Shown piece after piece: positions 46,160 to 54,640 of a stretch of 64,000 nucleotides of DNA. Source of the DNA: DASVDE01 sp963740065 (GTDB taxonomy: Bacteria > Actinomycetota > Thermoleophilia > Solirubrobacterales > 70-9); contig CAVUCS010000001.1 in NCBI GenBank assembly GCA_963740065.1, positions 372,001-436,000 of the forward strand, read 5' to 3'. Within the stretch, counting starts at the first letter, position 1, and every line of letters begins with the position of its first letter. Below the pieces are notes generated by a model, which saw only the letters and a list, made by a program, of their open reading frames with translations, did no database searches and had not been told where the DNA came from. Position numbers and translations under genes: made by a program.

Positions 46160-46271
46160 AGGGGGTCGGGTGCCGCTCTCCGCGGCTTGTACTTTTTCGT
46201 CAGGTCCACTCGCGGACAGCCGCTAACTCCCCCTCGAAAAAGTTGAGCGGGGAGTGGCACCCGACCCCCTC
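46159..46271 (-). repeat. Palindromic element 4 (core family A, reversed) before leuS
   Basis: 25-nt arms 46159-46183 and 46247-46271 pair at 23 positions by Watson-Crick, and the two others are G-T/T-G, so the plus-strand RNA would pair fully. The core, read on the minus strand, is GCTCAACTTTTTCGAGGGGG followed by AGTTAGCGGCTGTCCGCG and ending CGAAAAAGTACAAGCCGC, closely matching 59541-59690. It separates the spoIIM-like gene and leuS. Confidence 0.85.
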
Positions 46272-46298
46272 CGACCGCCCCTCGTAAGATCGCGCTCC

Positions 46299-48788
46299 AT
46301 GGCTGGCTACGACCCAAAGGCGATCGAATCGAAGTGGCAGCAGGTCTGGGCTGAGGAGAAGACCTGGGAGGTTGCCAATCCGGGACAGCCCGGCTTCGAC
46401 GATTCGAAGCCCAAGTCCTACGTGCTGGAGATGCTTCCCTATCCCTCCGGCGAACCCCATGTAGGCCACCTCAAGTGCTACGCCGTCGGCGACGCGATCG
46501 CCCACTTCCGGCGCCGCCATGGCTTTGAGGTAATCCACCCGATGGGCTATGACGCCTTCGGCCTGCCGGCGGAGAACAACGCGATCAAGACCGGGGAGCC
46601 GCCGCGCGAGGCGACCGAGCGCTCGATCGCTTCCTTCCGCCGCCAGTTCCGCGAGTGGGGAATCTCGATCGACTGGTCTCGGGAGCTCGGAACCCACACG
46701 CCCGAGTACTACCGCTGGACGCAGTGGATCTTCTTGCAGCTTTTTGAGCGCGGCCTCGCCTATCGCGAAGAGGCGCCCGTGCAGTGGTGCCCGAAGGACG
46801 CGACGGTGCTCGCCAATGAGCAGGTCGTCGATGGGCGCTGCGAGCGCTGCGGAACGCAGGTCGTGCAGCGCAAGCTCGAGCAGTGGTTCTTCAAGATCAC
46901 CGACTATGCCGAGCGCCTGCTCGCCGACTTCGACCTGCTCGAGTCCTGGCCCGAGCACGTGATCACGATGCAGCGCAACTGGATCGGCCGCTCCGAGGGC
47001 GCCGAGGTCGTCTTTCGCTGCGAGGAGCTGGACCTTGATTTCCCGGTCTTCACCACCCGCCCCGACACTCTGTTCGGCGCCACCTTCTTCGTCCTTGCCC
47101 CGGAGCATCCCGAGCTGGAGCGCCTCGTCGCCGGCACCCCCAACGAGGAGGCCGTGCGCGAGTACGTCAACCGGGTCGCCCGCGAGTCGGCCGAAGAGCG
47201 TGGCGCCGAGGATCGCGAGAAGACCGGCGTGCCGCTAGGGCGCAGCGTGGTCAACCCGGTCAACGGCGAGGAGATCCCGATGTTCGTCGCCGACTACGTG
47301 CTGATGGAGTACGGGACCGGAGCGATCATGGCCGTGCCTGGCCACGACACTCGCGACTATGAGTTCGCTGTTGCATTCGACCTGCCTGTCGTGCGGGTGA
47401 TCGAAGGGGAGGACCCGGAGGTAGCTCGCGACGAGCAGGGCCTTCCCTACCCGGGCGAGGGACCGATGACGGGCTCGGGCCGCTTCGACGGGGTGGGCAA
47501 TCGCGAGGCTTACAAGGAAATCGTCGAGTGGCTGAAGGCCGAAGATAGGGGGCAGGCGTCGGTCAACTACCGCCTGCGCGATTGGTTGGTTTCTCGCCAG
47601 CGCTATTGGGGGGCGCCGATCCCAATCATTCATTGCGACGGGTGCGGCCTCGTGCCCGTTCCCGACGACCAGCTTCCGGTCGAGCTGCCCGAAGTCGACG
47701 ACTACTCCCCGCAGGGTCGCAGCCCACTGGCCGCCGCCGAGGAGTGGGTCGCGACCGAGTGCCCGCGGTGTGGTGCTCCGGCCCGGCGGGAGACCGACAC
47801 GATGGACACCTTTGTCGACTCCTCCTGGTACTTCATCCGCTACCTCGACGCCCACAACGACGAAGCGGCCTGGGACCGCGAGGCGGCCGCTCATTGGCTC
47901 CCCGTCGACCAGTACATCGGCGGCGTCGAGCACGCGATTCTGCACCTGATGTACGCGCGCTTCTTCACCAAGGCGCTCGCCGACATCGGCCACATCGATG
48001 TGCAGGAGCCGTTCGCCAACCTCTTCGCCCAGGGGATGATCACCCGCGACGGGGCGAAGATGTCGAAGTCAAAGGGCAACACGGTCAGCCCGGCCGAGTA
48101 CGTCGAGCGCTACGGAGCCGACACCGCTCGCACCTACGTTTGCTTCATGGGTCCCCCGGAGCGCGGCGGCGACTGGGCCGACGAGGGCGTCGAGGGGGTC
48201 AACCGCTTTCTCTCGCGGCTCTGGCGGCTTTGCGAGGAGGTGGAGGACAGGGACGGGCCGGAAATCGAATTCACCGAGGCAAGCGGCGAGGGTCGCGAGC
48301 TACTCGCCAAGGCGCACTGGGCGATCGACAAGGCAACCCGGGACTTCCAGCGTGGCTTCCAGTTCAACACCGCGATCGCGGCCGTGATGGAGCTCGTAAA
48401 CGAGGCCTACCGGGTCAAGGACGGCCTCTACGGAGACCCGGTGGGGGTCTTTGCCGTCCGCTTCGCCACCGCGACCGCCGCTTCGCTGATTTACCCCTTC
48501 GCGCCGCACTTGGGAGCGGAGGTGTGGGAGCGATTGAACGGTGGAAGGGTGTGGGAGCAGCCCTGGCCCGAAGCCGATTCGGCGTTGCTCGCCAGCGACA
48601 CGGTGACCCTCGTCGTCCAGGTCAACGGAAAGCTGCGCGACCGGATCGAGGCCGCGGCCGACGCACCAAAGGACGAGTTGCTGCGCCTTGCTCGGGAGAG
48701 CGAAAAGGTGGTCAGACACCTCGACGGCAAAGAGGTCGTCAAGGAAGTGGTCGTCCCCGGCAAGTTGGTCAATTTCGTCGTGCGTTAG
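46299..48788 (+). CDS. leuS: Leucyl-tRNA synthetase
   Basis: YVLEMLPYPSGEPHVGHLKC is the class I HIGH-region signature, AKMSKSKGNTVSPAEYVERY the KMSKS loop, and the large CP1 editing domain contains TTRPDTLFGATFFVLAPEHP and MAVPGHDTRDYEFA. At 829 aa it is the common bacterial length. ATG 46299 begins the conserved MAGYDPKAIESKWQ; an open extension upstream lies in the palindromic element and is rejected. Confidence 0.97.
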   Translation: MAGYDPKAIESKWQQVWAEEKTWEVANPGQPGFDDSKPKSYVLEMLPYPSGEPHVGHLKCYAVGDAIAHFRRRHGFEVIHPMGYDAFGLPAENNAIKTGEPPREATERSIASFRRQFREWGISIDWSRELGTHTPEYYRWTQWIFLQLFERGLAYREEAPVQWCPKDATVLANEQVVDGRCERCGTQVVQRKLEQWFFKITDYAERLLADFDLLESWPEHVITMQRNWIGRSEGAEVVFRCEELDLDFPVFTTRPDTLFGATFFVLAPEHPELERLVAGTPNEEAVREYVNRVARESAEERGAEDREKTGVPLGRSVVNPVNGEEIPMFVADYVLMEYGTGAIMAVPGHDTRDYEFAVAFDLPVVRVIEGEDPEVARDEQGLPYPGEGPMTGSGRFDGVGNREAYKEIVEWLKAEDRGQASVNYRLRDWLVSRQRYWGAPIPIIHCDGCGLVPVPDDQLPVELPEVDDYSPQGRSPLAAAEEWVATECPRCGAPARRETDTMDTFVDSSWYFIRYLDAHNDEAAWDREAAAHWLPVDQYIGGVEHAILHLMYARFFTKALADIGHIDVQEPFANLFAQGMITRDGAKMSKSKGNTVSPAEYVERYGADTARTYVCFMGPPERGGDWADEGVEGVNRFLSRLWRLCEEVEDRDGPEIEFTEASGEGRELLAKAHWAIDKATRDFQRGFQFNTAIAAVMELVNEAYRVKDGLYGDPVGVFAVRFATATAASLIYPFAPHLGAEVWERLNGGRVWEQPWPEADSALLASDTVTLVVQVNGKLRDRIEAAADAPKDELLRLARESEKVVRHLDGKEVVKEVVVPGKLVNFVVR

Positions 48789-48833
48789 CCGGTGTTTCCC
48801 CCGCACTAGGCCCGGGTTTGGTACAAAGCGCCC

Positions 48834-49232
48834 GTGCTGGTCCGCCGTCTTGAGCAAGCTCCCGTCGAGGAGTGGCATCGCCTCCGCTCCCATGTCCTGA
48901 TGGACGCCGGGGAGCTGGGCTCCCGCAATCTCTCGGTCAACTGGCTGGAAGTCCCGGCCGGCGCCGAGCAAACGCTTCGCTCTCACGAGGAGGCGGAACA
49001 GGCTTATGTCGTGGTCCGCGGGTCGGGGACGATGTCTGTCGCCGGCGACACTCAGCAGGTGGGAGAGGGAGACCTGATCCTGGTGCCACCCGCCACCGAC
49101 CACGCGATTTCCAACAACGGCGAAAGCGATCTTGCCCTGGTCTCGGTGCAGTCGCCTCCCGTGTCTGCCGCGGAGCTTTACAGCGACCAGTTAGCCGAAG
49201 TAGCCGGTTACGGAGACGACGAAGATCTGTAA
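48834..49232 (+). CDS. Cupin-domain protein
   Basis: VPAGAEQTLRSHEEAEQAYV continues as VVRGSGTMSVAGDTQQVGEG and DLILVPPATDHAISNNGESD, the two conserved cupin motifs with His/Glu metal ligands; 132 aa. It is a stand-alone small cupin and the reaction cannot be named. GTG 48834 lies 45 bp after leuS. Confidence 0.85.
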   Translation: MLVRRLEQAPVEEWHRLRSHVLMDAGELGSRNLSVNWLEVPAGAEQTLRSHEEAEQAYVVVRGSGTMSVAGDTQQVGEGDLILVPPATDHAISNNGESDLALVSVQSPPVSAAELYSDQLAEVAGYGDDEDL

Positions 49233-49267
49233 CCAAATCGTTTGAATCCGCGCGCCACTCGCGCGCG

Positions 49268-49879
49268 ATGGGCGTTCACCCTCGGGCGGTGCCCGAGATA
49301 TCCCGCCCTCAGGTCTTCGTTTATGGCGCCATCGCCATCGCTTTGCTCTTCATCGGCGCACGGGCGATTCGGGGGGAGGGTGGCGCTGCACCGCCAGTCG
49401 CCGAAGCGGCGTCGACGGCCGGCTCCAGCGATGGATTTAGCTTCAGAAGCAATGGGGGGTCCGTGGTCGTCGACGTCGCCGGAGCGGTGCGCAGTCCCGG
49501 CGTGTACAACCTTCCGGAAGGAGCGCGGGTCAAGGATGCGATCGCGCGAGCCGGCGGTCCCACTGGCAGCGCCCAGCTTGAGGCGATCAATCGCGCCGCC
49601 CGGGTAGCCGACGGACAGCAGGTGGTGGTTCCGGCGACGGGACCTGGAGGGGCGCCTTTAGGAGTCTCCGGCGTGGCATCGGAGGATGGGCCGATCAGTC
49701 TCGGTGCGGCGACCGTCGAACAACTCGACACTATTGAGGGGATCGGGCCAGTGACGGCGCAGAACATCGTCGACTTTCGCGACGAGCACGGTGGCCTCTC
49801 TTCGATCGACCAGCTCGATCAGATCAGCGGAATCGGGCCGGCCACGATGGACGCCTTGCGCGCTCGTCTCCAGCCGTAG
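49268..49879 (+). CDS. comEA: Competence protein ComEA (SLBB plus helix-hairpin-helix)
   Basis: A membrane anchor (VFVYGAIAIALLFIGARAIR), an SLBB domain (VVDVAGAVRSPGVYNLPEGA) and two helix-hairpin-helix motifs (LDTIEGIGPVTAQNIVDFRD, LDQISGIGPATMDALRARL) make a standard ComEA of 203 aa. It binds incoming DNA on the outer face of the membrane. ATG 49268; GTG 49289 is an alternative. comEC follows 6 bp later. Confidence 0.93.
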   Translation: MGVHPRAVPEISRPQVFVYGAIAIALLFIGARAIRGEGGAAPPVAEAASTAGSSDGFSFRSNGGSVVVDVAGAVRSPGVYNLPEGARVKDAIARAGGPTGSAQLEAINRAARVADGQQVVVPATGPGGAPLGVSGVASEDGPISLGAATVEQLDTIEGIGPVTAQNIVDFRDEHGGLSSIDQLDQISGIGPATMDALRARLQP

Positions 49880-49885
49880 TGGACG

Positions 49886-51838
49886 ATGGGTGAGCGCCGC
49901 CCATCCGTGCCGGTCCTGCTCGGCATAGCCGCGCTGGTAGTCGTCGCCCTACTGAGCACCTCTCAGGTCCGTGCGCGGGCGGAGGGCGCGCTCGGCAGGG
50001 GGATGCCGCCGCGCGAAGGGGAACTGGCTCGCGGCTTCGTCCTCGGTGAAGACGATGAGATCGACGAGCGGACCGTTGAGGACTTCCGCCGCTCCGGTCT
50101 CTCGCACCTTCTCGCTGTCAGCGGTCAGAACGTGATGTTGCTCGCGCTCCTTGCCTCGCCGATCCTCGCCGCTTTCGGCATCCCGCTTCGCACTCGGCTG
50201 GTTTGGCTCCTCGGCCTGATTGCCGTCTATGTGCCTCTCGCCGGCGCCGGACCGTCGATTCAACGGGCGGGAGTGATGGGCGCCCTCGGGGTTCTGGCGA
50301 CGCTTGCCGGCCGCCGAGCCTCCCGCTTCTACGCCCTCGTGGTTGCCGCGGTGGTGACTTTGGCGGTTGACCCTGGGATCGCCGCCGATGTTGGTTGGCA
50401 GCTCAGCTTTGCCGCCGTGGTCGGGATCCTTCTACTCGCCGCGCCGCTACGAGAGGCGATCTCGGGGCGGGCGGGGTCATCGAGCGGTTGGCGCCATACG
50501 CTCGCCGAAGGTGCCGCGGTGACGATCGCCGCCACCCTCGCCACCGCGCCGTTGATCGCCTTCCACTTCGAAGCGATTTCGACCACCACGCTCGCCGCCA
50601 ACCTGCTGGCGCTGCCCGCGGTCGCTCCGGCGATGTGGCTGGGGATGCTGGTGGCGGCCGCGGGGCAGGTCCCGGCCTTACCGGTCGAGCCTCTCAACTG
50701 GCTCAACGCCTTGCTCCTCGCGTACATCGCCCAGGTGGCGGCCTGGTGCGGCCGGCCGAGTTGGGCTTACCTGGATGTGCGGCTGAGCTTCGCCGGTCTG
50801 GTCGCTTCCTACGCCACGATTGCCGCGACAGCGGTTCTTAGCCTCCGCCTCATCCGCCATCGCCGGATCGCCTCATTGCGGCGGAATTCAACGCGGTCGC
50901 CTCCGCGGTGCAACGCAAACGACAGGAGATGGCTGTCAAATGCGTTGCACCACAGGTTCGGGCCGCGAATGGGGGCGGTTGTGGGCGTGGTGGTGGCGGC
51001 TCTTGCGATGGTGGGGTTGGCTTGGGTGTCGGGGAGGGACGGCGCTGGGGCCGCCGAACCCGTCCGAGGCCTGCGGGTCTCGGTGTTGGATGTCGGCCAG
51101 GGCGACGCGATTCTGATTCAGCCCGCCGGGGCGCCCGCGGTCCTGGTCGACGGTGGGCCGCCGGGGGACGACTTAGCTCACAAGTTGCGCGCCGCCGGGG
51201 TGGGGTCGCTGGGAGCCGCGATCGTCACCCATGACCAGTCCGACCACGCCGGTGGGATTGAGGAACTGTTCGGAGCGATGCCGGTGGGCCGTCTCGTCTT
51301 CGGCCGCCTCAGCCGATCCTTCCTCGCCGATGCTCGTAGCGCCGGCGCGACACCGGTGCGGGTTGCGGCAGGGGCTGTGGTGCGCGACAGGGGGCTGCAA
51401 CTCAAGATCCTCTGGCCCCCGCGCGAGGCGCTGGCCGAACCCCTCGGCGGCGTCGATCCCAACTCGCAGGCGTTAGTGATACTTGCCCGTTGGCGACACT
51501 TTTCGATGTTGCTGACTGCCGATGCTGAAGCTGAGGCCGTGCCGATCGATTCCGGCCCGGTCGATGTCCTCAAGGTCGCCCACCACGGCAGCGACGACGC
51601 CGGCCTGGCATCACTCCTCGACCGAGCCACCCCAAGACTTGCCGTGATCTCCGTCGGCGCAGACAACACCTACGGCCACCCAACTCCAAGAACCCTCGCA
51701 ACCCTCTCCACTCACGGCGTGCCAACCATGCGCACCGACCTCCATGGCTCTGTCGTCTTCGAGGTCAATCGCAGGGGCTTTGGGGTGGAAGGGGCGTCCC
51801 CCGGTCGGGCGCATACTCAGAGCAGTCCAGCTAATTAG
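49886..51838 (+). CDS. comEC: DNA internalisation channel ComEC/Rec2
   Basis: The competence membrane domain (LSHLLAVSGQNVMLLALLAS, AGAGPSIQRAGVMGALGVLA) is followed by a metallo-beta-lactamase domain with VLDVGQGDAILIQPAG, IVTHDQSDHAGGIEELF and LKVAHHGSDDAG. At 650 aa it lacks the N-terminal OB-like DUF4131 region that usually precedes the channel domain. The last about 18 codons and the stop lie in a palindromic element (51782-51872), and a second hairpin lies in the linker at 50907-50951. ATG 49886. Confidence 0.92.
   Translation: MGERRPSVPVLLGIAALVVVALLSTSQVRARAEGALGRGMPPREGELARGFVLGEDDEIDERTVEDFRRSGLSHLLAVSGQNVMLLALLASPILAAFGIPLRTRLVWLLGLIAVYVPLAGAGPSIQRAGVMGALGVLATLAGRRASRFYALVVAAVVTLAVDPGIAADVGWQLSFAAVVGILLLAAPLREAISGRAGSSSGWRHTLAEGAAVTIAATLATAPLIAFHFEAISTTTLAANLLALPAVAPAMWLGMLVAAAGQVPALPVEPLNWLNALLLAYIAQVAAWCGRPSWAYLDVRLSFAGLVASYATIAATAVLSLRLIRHRRIASLRRNSTRSPPRCNANDRRWLSNALHHRFGPRMGAVVGVVVAALAMVGLAWVSGRDGAGAAEPVRGLRVSVLDVGQGDAILIQPAGAPAVLVDGGPPGDDLAHKLRAAGVGSLGAAIVTHDQSDHAGGIEELFGAMPVGRLVFGRLSRSFLADARSAGATPVRVAAGAVVRDRGLQLKILWPPREALAEPLGGVDPNSQALVILARWRHFSMLLTADAEAEAVPIDSGPVDVLKVAHHGSDDAGLASLLDRATPRLAVISVGADNTYGHPTPRTLATLSTHGVPTMRTDLHGSVVFEVNRRGFGVEGASPGRAHTQSSPAN
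50907..50951. repeat. Hairpin inside comEC linker
   Basis: GGTGCAACGCA (50907-50917) pairs perfectly with TGCGTTGCACC (50941-50951), and inside it GACAG pairs with CTGTC. It codes for RCNANDRRWLSNALHH between the channel and metallo-beta-lactamase domains, a region without apparent family conservation. Confidence 0.6.
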
Positions 51839-51872
51839 CTGGACGCGGACCGGGGGACGCCCCTTCCACCCC
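51782..51872. repeat. Palindromic element 5 (core family C) at the end of comEC
   Basis: Perfect 25-bp arms 51782-51806 and 51848-51872. Inside are GGGCGCATACTCAGAG and a 20-bp self-palindrome GTCCAGCTAATTAGCTGGAC that supplies the comEC TAG stop. The element ends 14 bp before the holA ATG. The GGGCGNATACTCA motif recurs in the element at 56169-56259. Confidence 0.85.
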
Positions 51873-51886
51873 TAGACTCACCCCCG

Positions 51887-52750
51887 ATGACCGACCTGCG
51901 ACCGCTCTACCTAATCGCCGGCACCGATCAGGCAAAGATCGATGCGACTCGCGCTCGCCTTCGGGCTCGCGCGGAGCGAGACGGCGGGATAGCGGCGCTG
52001 GAGATCTTCGAGGCCAGTGAGGGGAAAGGCGCCCCCGACCATGAGGCGCTGCTGAATGCAATCCCGGCGATGTCTCTGACTGAGACCCGCCGCTATCTGC
52101 TCGCCGACGGTGTGGAGCGGTGGCGTGACCGGCAGCTTGACGCCGTCGTGGCGGCGATTGCGGACTTGCCGCCGGATCTCACAGTGGTTCTGATCGCTCG
52201 CGACAAGGCGCCGGCGAAGCTGGTCAAAGCGGTGAAGTCGGCACAGGGCGAGGCCCACCACTTCGAAGCTCCAAGCGCGCGCCAGATGCCGCGCGCCCTG
52301 GTCGCTGAAGCGGGGCAGCGCGGCTTCCGCCTCGACCCGGAGGCGGCGCGGATGCTGGTTGACCGCATGGGCTCCAACCCGGTTCGCCTCGGCCATGAGT
52401 TGGATCGTTTGGCGCTTTGGGCGGAGGACGGTGGAGAGGTGACGGCCGCTGATCTCGACGCGATGATCGCCGACACGTCCGAGGCGATCGTCTGGTCCTT
52501 AGCCGACGCGATACAGGCGCAGGATTCCGCCGCCGCCCTGGAGATCGCTGAGCGGCTGATTGCTCAGGGCGAGAACGTCACGGGACTGATTTACGCACTG
52601 GCCTCGCGCATGCGCCGAGGGCGTGCCGACCTACAGGACGCCACCGTTGCTCTGGCCGACCTGGAGGTCTGGTGCCGCGGCGGAGCGGATTACGGCAACG
52701 AGTTGGCGCTCACCCTCGCCCTCAGGCAAGCGGCCGGCGCTGTCGCCTAA
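51887..52750 (+). CDS. holA: DNA polymerase III delta subunit
   Basis: PLYLIAGTDQAKIDATRARL at the start, LPPDLTVVLIARDKAPAKLV, FRLDPEAARMLVDRMGSNPV followed by RLGHELDRLALWAEDGGEVT, and VWSLADAIQAQDSAAALEIA fit the AAA+ clamp-loader delta subunit; 287 aa. It opens the beta clamp. It typically follows comEC and precedes rpsT, as here. The stop abuts the convergent rpsT stop (TAATTA). Confidence 0.9.
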   Translation: MTDLRPLYLIAGTDQAKIDATRARLRARAERDGGIAALEIFEASEGKGAPDHEALLNAIPAMSLTETRRYLLADGVERWRDRQLDAVVAAIADLPPDLTVVLIARDKAPAKLVKAVKSAQGEAHHFEAPSARQMPRALVAEAGQRGFRLDPEAARMLVDRMGSNPVRLGHELDRLALWAEDGGEVTAADLDAMIADTSEAIVWSLADAIQAQDSAAALEIAERLIAQGENVTGLIYALASRMRRGRADLQDATVALADLEVWCRGGADYGNELALTLALRQAAGAVA

Positions 52751-53017
52751 TTACTTGGAGGAGCCGGCGACCAGGCGAGCCGCCCTGGCCTTCTTGCGCG
52801 CGCCCGTGTTCTTGTGTAGCGCGCCCTTCTGGATGGCCTTGTCGATGCGTGAGACGAGCGAGCGATGCTCGGCTTCGGCGGCACTCGCGTCCCCGCCCTC
52901 CACAGCGCTCTCCAGACGACGGAAATGGGTCTTCACCGAGCTGGTGACCAGCCGGTTCTCTGTGCGCTCGCGCTCGCTGCGCAGTATCCGCTTCTTCTGT
53001 GAGGCTATGTTGGCCAT
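52751..53017 (-). CDS. rpsT: 30S ribosomal protein S20
   Basis: ANIASQKKRILRSERERTEN and GALHKNTGARKKARAARLVA are the S20 termini; 88 aa. It binds the 16S rRNA 5' domain. Divergent from murJ across a 24-bp gap. Confidence 0.96.
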   Translation of the reverse strand: MANIASQKKRILRSERERTENRLVTSSVKTHFRRLESAVEGGDASAAEAEHRSLVSRIDKAIQKGALHKNTGARKKARAARLVAGSSK

Positions 53018-53041
53018 GTTTCGGGCGGCCGACTATACCGA

Positions 53042-54640
53042 GTGAGAACTAGCTTGGAGACTCCCGAAGCTTCTGAGGCTCCCCCGCGCAGCGGGCGCAT
53101 AGCCCGTTCGACCGCGTTCTTCTCGGCCGCGACCGCCGCTTCGCGCGTCGCCGGCCTCGCCCGCGAAGTCGTCGCTGCGGGCTACTACGGCGTCAACGGC
53201 CCGATGTCCGCCTTCACGATCGCCTTCCAGGTTCCCAACCTGGTTCGCAGCCTCTTCGCCGACGCCGCACTGCAACCGGCCTTCGTCCCGATCTTCACCG
53301 AGCAGCTCGAGAAGAAGAACTACAGAGAGGCTTTCCGCCTCGCCTCGACCATGCTGCTTTTGGTCACTCTGGTCCTCGGCGCGATCACGGCTCTGTTCGT
53401 GCTGGTCGCGCCGGTGCTGATGCCGATCTTTGCGCCCGGCTTCAAGGACAACAGAGAGTTGCTCTCTCTCACGGTCACCCTCTCCCAGATCCTCTTCCCG
53501 ATCCTGATCCTGCTCGGGGTCAGCGGTGTCGTCGTCGGCATCCTCAACAGCTACGACCGATTTGGTGCCTTCGCGATCGCGCCTCTGTTTTGGAACCTGA
53601 CGATCATCCTGCTGCTGATCGTTCTGGTGCCGATGTTCCACGGTCAGAACCGGATCTACGCCTACGCGATCGGCATCCTCGTCGGCACGTTGGTGCAGCT
53701 GCTGATTCCGGTTTTCGACCTGCGCAATACCCCGTTCAAGTTCGGTTGGACCTTTGACTGGCGCAATCGCGACGTGCGGCGCGTTCTGCTGCTGATGTTG
53801 CCGGTGACGCTCAGCCTGGGGCTGGTCAACTTCAACCTGATCATCAACAGCCTCTTCGGCACCCTGGTCAGCGACCAGGGGCCGGCCGCAATCGACAAGG
53901 CGTTTCGTATCTACCAGCTGCCGCAGGGAATCTTCTCGGTCGCGATCGCCACCGTCCTCTTTCCGACCCTCGCCCGCTTCGCCTCACGCGGCGACATCGA
54001 CAGCCTGCGCGCAACGATGGCGAACGGGATGCGGCAAATCCTTTTCGTATTGGTTCCCGCCGCCGCGGCAATCCTCGTCCTCTCGGAGCCGATGATTCGC
54101 CTCATCTATCAGCGCGGCGAGTTCACCCCCGAGCAGACGACCTTGGTCGCCACCGCCCTCTTCTGGTTCGCGTTCTCGTTGCCCACCAACGGCCTCTTCC
54201 TGCTCCTGACCCGCACCTTTTTCAGCTTGCAGCGCCCCTGGGTGCCCACCGCGATCGCGGTGGGCAACCTGTCGGTGACCGCGCTGGCGGCCCTCGGCCT
54301 GTACCACCTGGGAGTGGGGGGGATTGTCGCTTCAACCGCGATCGCCACCGGCGTCAGCGTCATCGCCCAGTGCGTGATCCTGCGCCGCTTGCTCCATGGC
54401 CTCGAGTTGGGCCGCCTGCTTGAGACGGCAATTCGGATAACCCTCGCCGCCGCCGCCCTGGCCGTCGTCAGCTTCGGCATCTGGGATCTCCTCGACCACG
54501 CTCTGGGTCGCGGCCTCATTGGCCAGATCGCCTCTCTAGGCATCGCGCTGGGAATCGGCGGGCTGGTCTATGTGGGGGCGGCGAAGCTGATGAGAATCGC
54601 CGAGCTGGAGCAGATCATGCGCCTCGTCCGCCGCGGCTAG
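53042..54640 (+). CDS. murJ: Lipid II flippase MurJ (MviN family)
   Basis: FFSAATAASRVAGLAREVVA, FTIAFQVPNLVRSLFADAAL, QPAFVPIFTEQLEKKNYREA and LYQ-type segments in fourteen predicted helices define the MOP-family flippase; 532 aa. It moves lipid II to the outer leaflet for RodA/PBP2. GTG 53042. The next gene starts immediately after its stop. Confidence 0.93.
   Translation: MRTSLETPEASEAPPRSGRIARSTAFFSAATAASRVAGLAREVVAAGYYGVNGPMSAFTIAFQVPNLVRSLFADAALQPAFVPIFTEQLEKKNYREAFRLASTMLLLVTLVLGAITALFVLVAPVLMPIFAPGFKDNRELLSLTVTLSQILFPILILLGVSGVVVGILNSYDRFGAFAIAPLFWNLTIILLLIVLVPMFHGQNRIYAYAIGILVGTLVQLLIPVFDLRNTPFKFGWTFDWRNRDVRRVLLLMLPVTLSLGLVNFNLIINSLFGTLVSDQGPAAIDKAFRIYQLPQGIFSVAIATVLFPTLARFASRGDIDSLRATMANGMRQILFVLVPAAAAILVLSEPMIRLIYQRGEFTPEQTTLVATALFWFAFSLPTNGLFLLLTRTFFSLQRPWVPTAIAVGNLSVTALAALGLYHLGVGGIVASTAIATGVSVIAQCVILRRLLHGLELGRLLETAIRITLAAAALAVVSFGIWDLLDHALGRGLIGQIASLGIALGIGGLVYVGAAKLMRIAELEQIMRLVRRG

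Noticed and set aside
46254..46298. Extended LeuS start at 46254
   Set aside because: It lies in the arm of a palindromic element and adds no conserved residues.
48872..49267. 132-codon upstream extension of ComEA
   Set aside because: It overlaps the cupin gene in another frame and is Arg/Gly-rich; ATG 49268 starts just before the membrane anchor.
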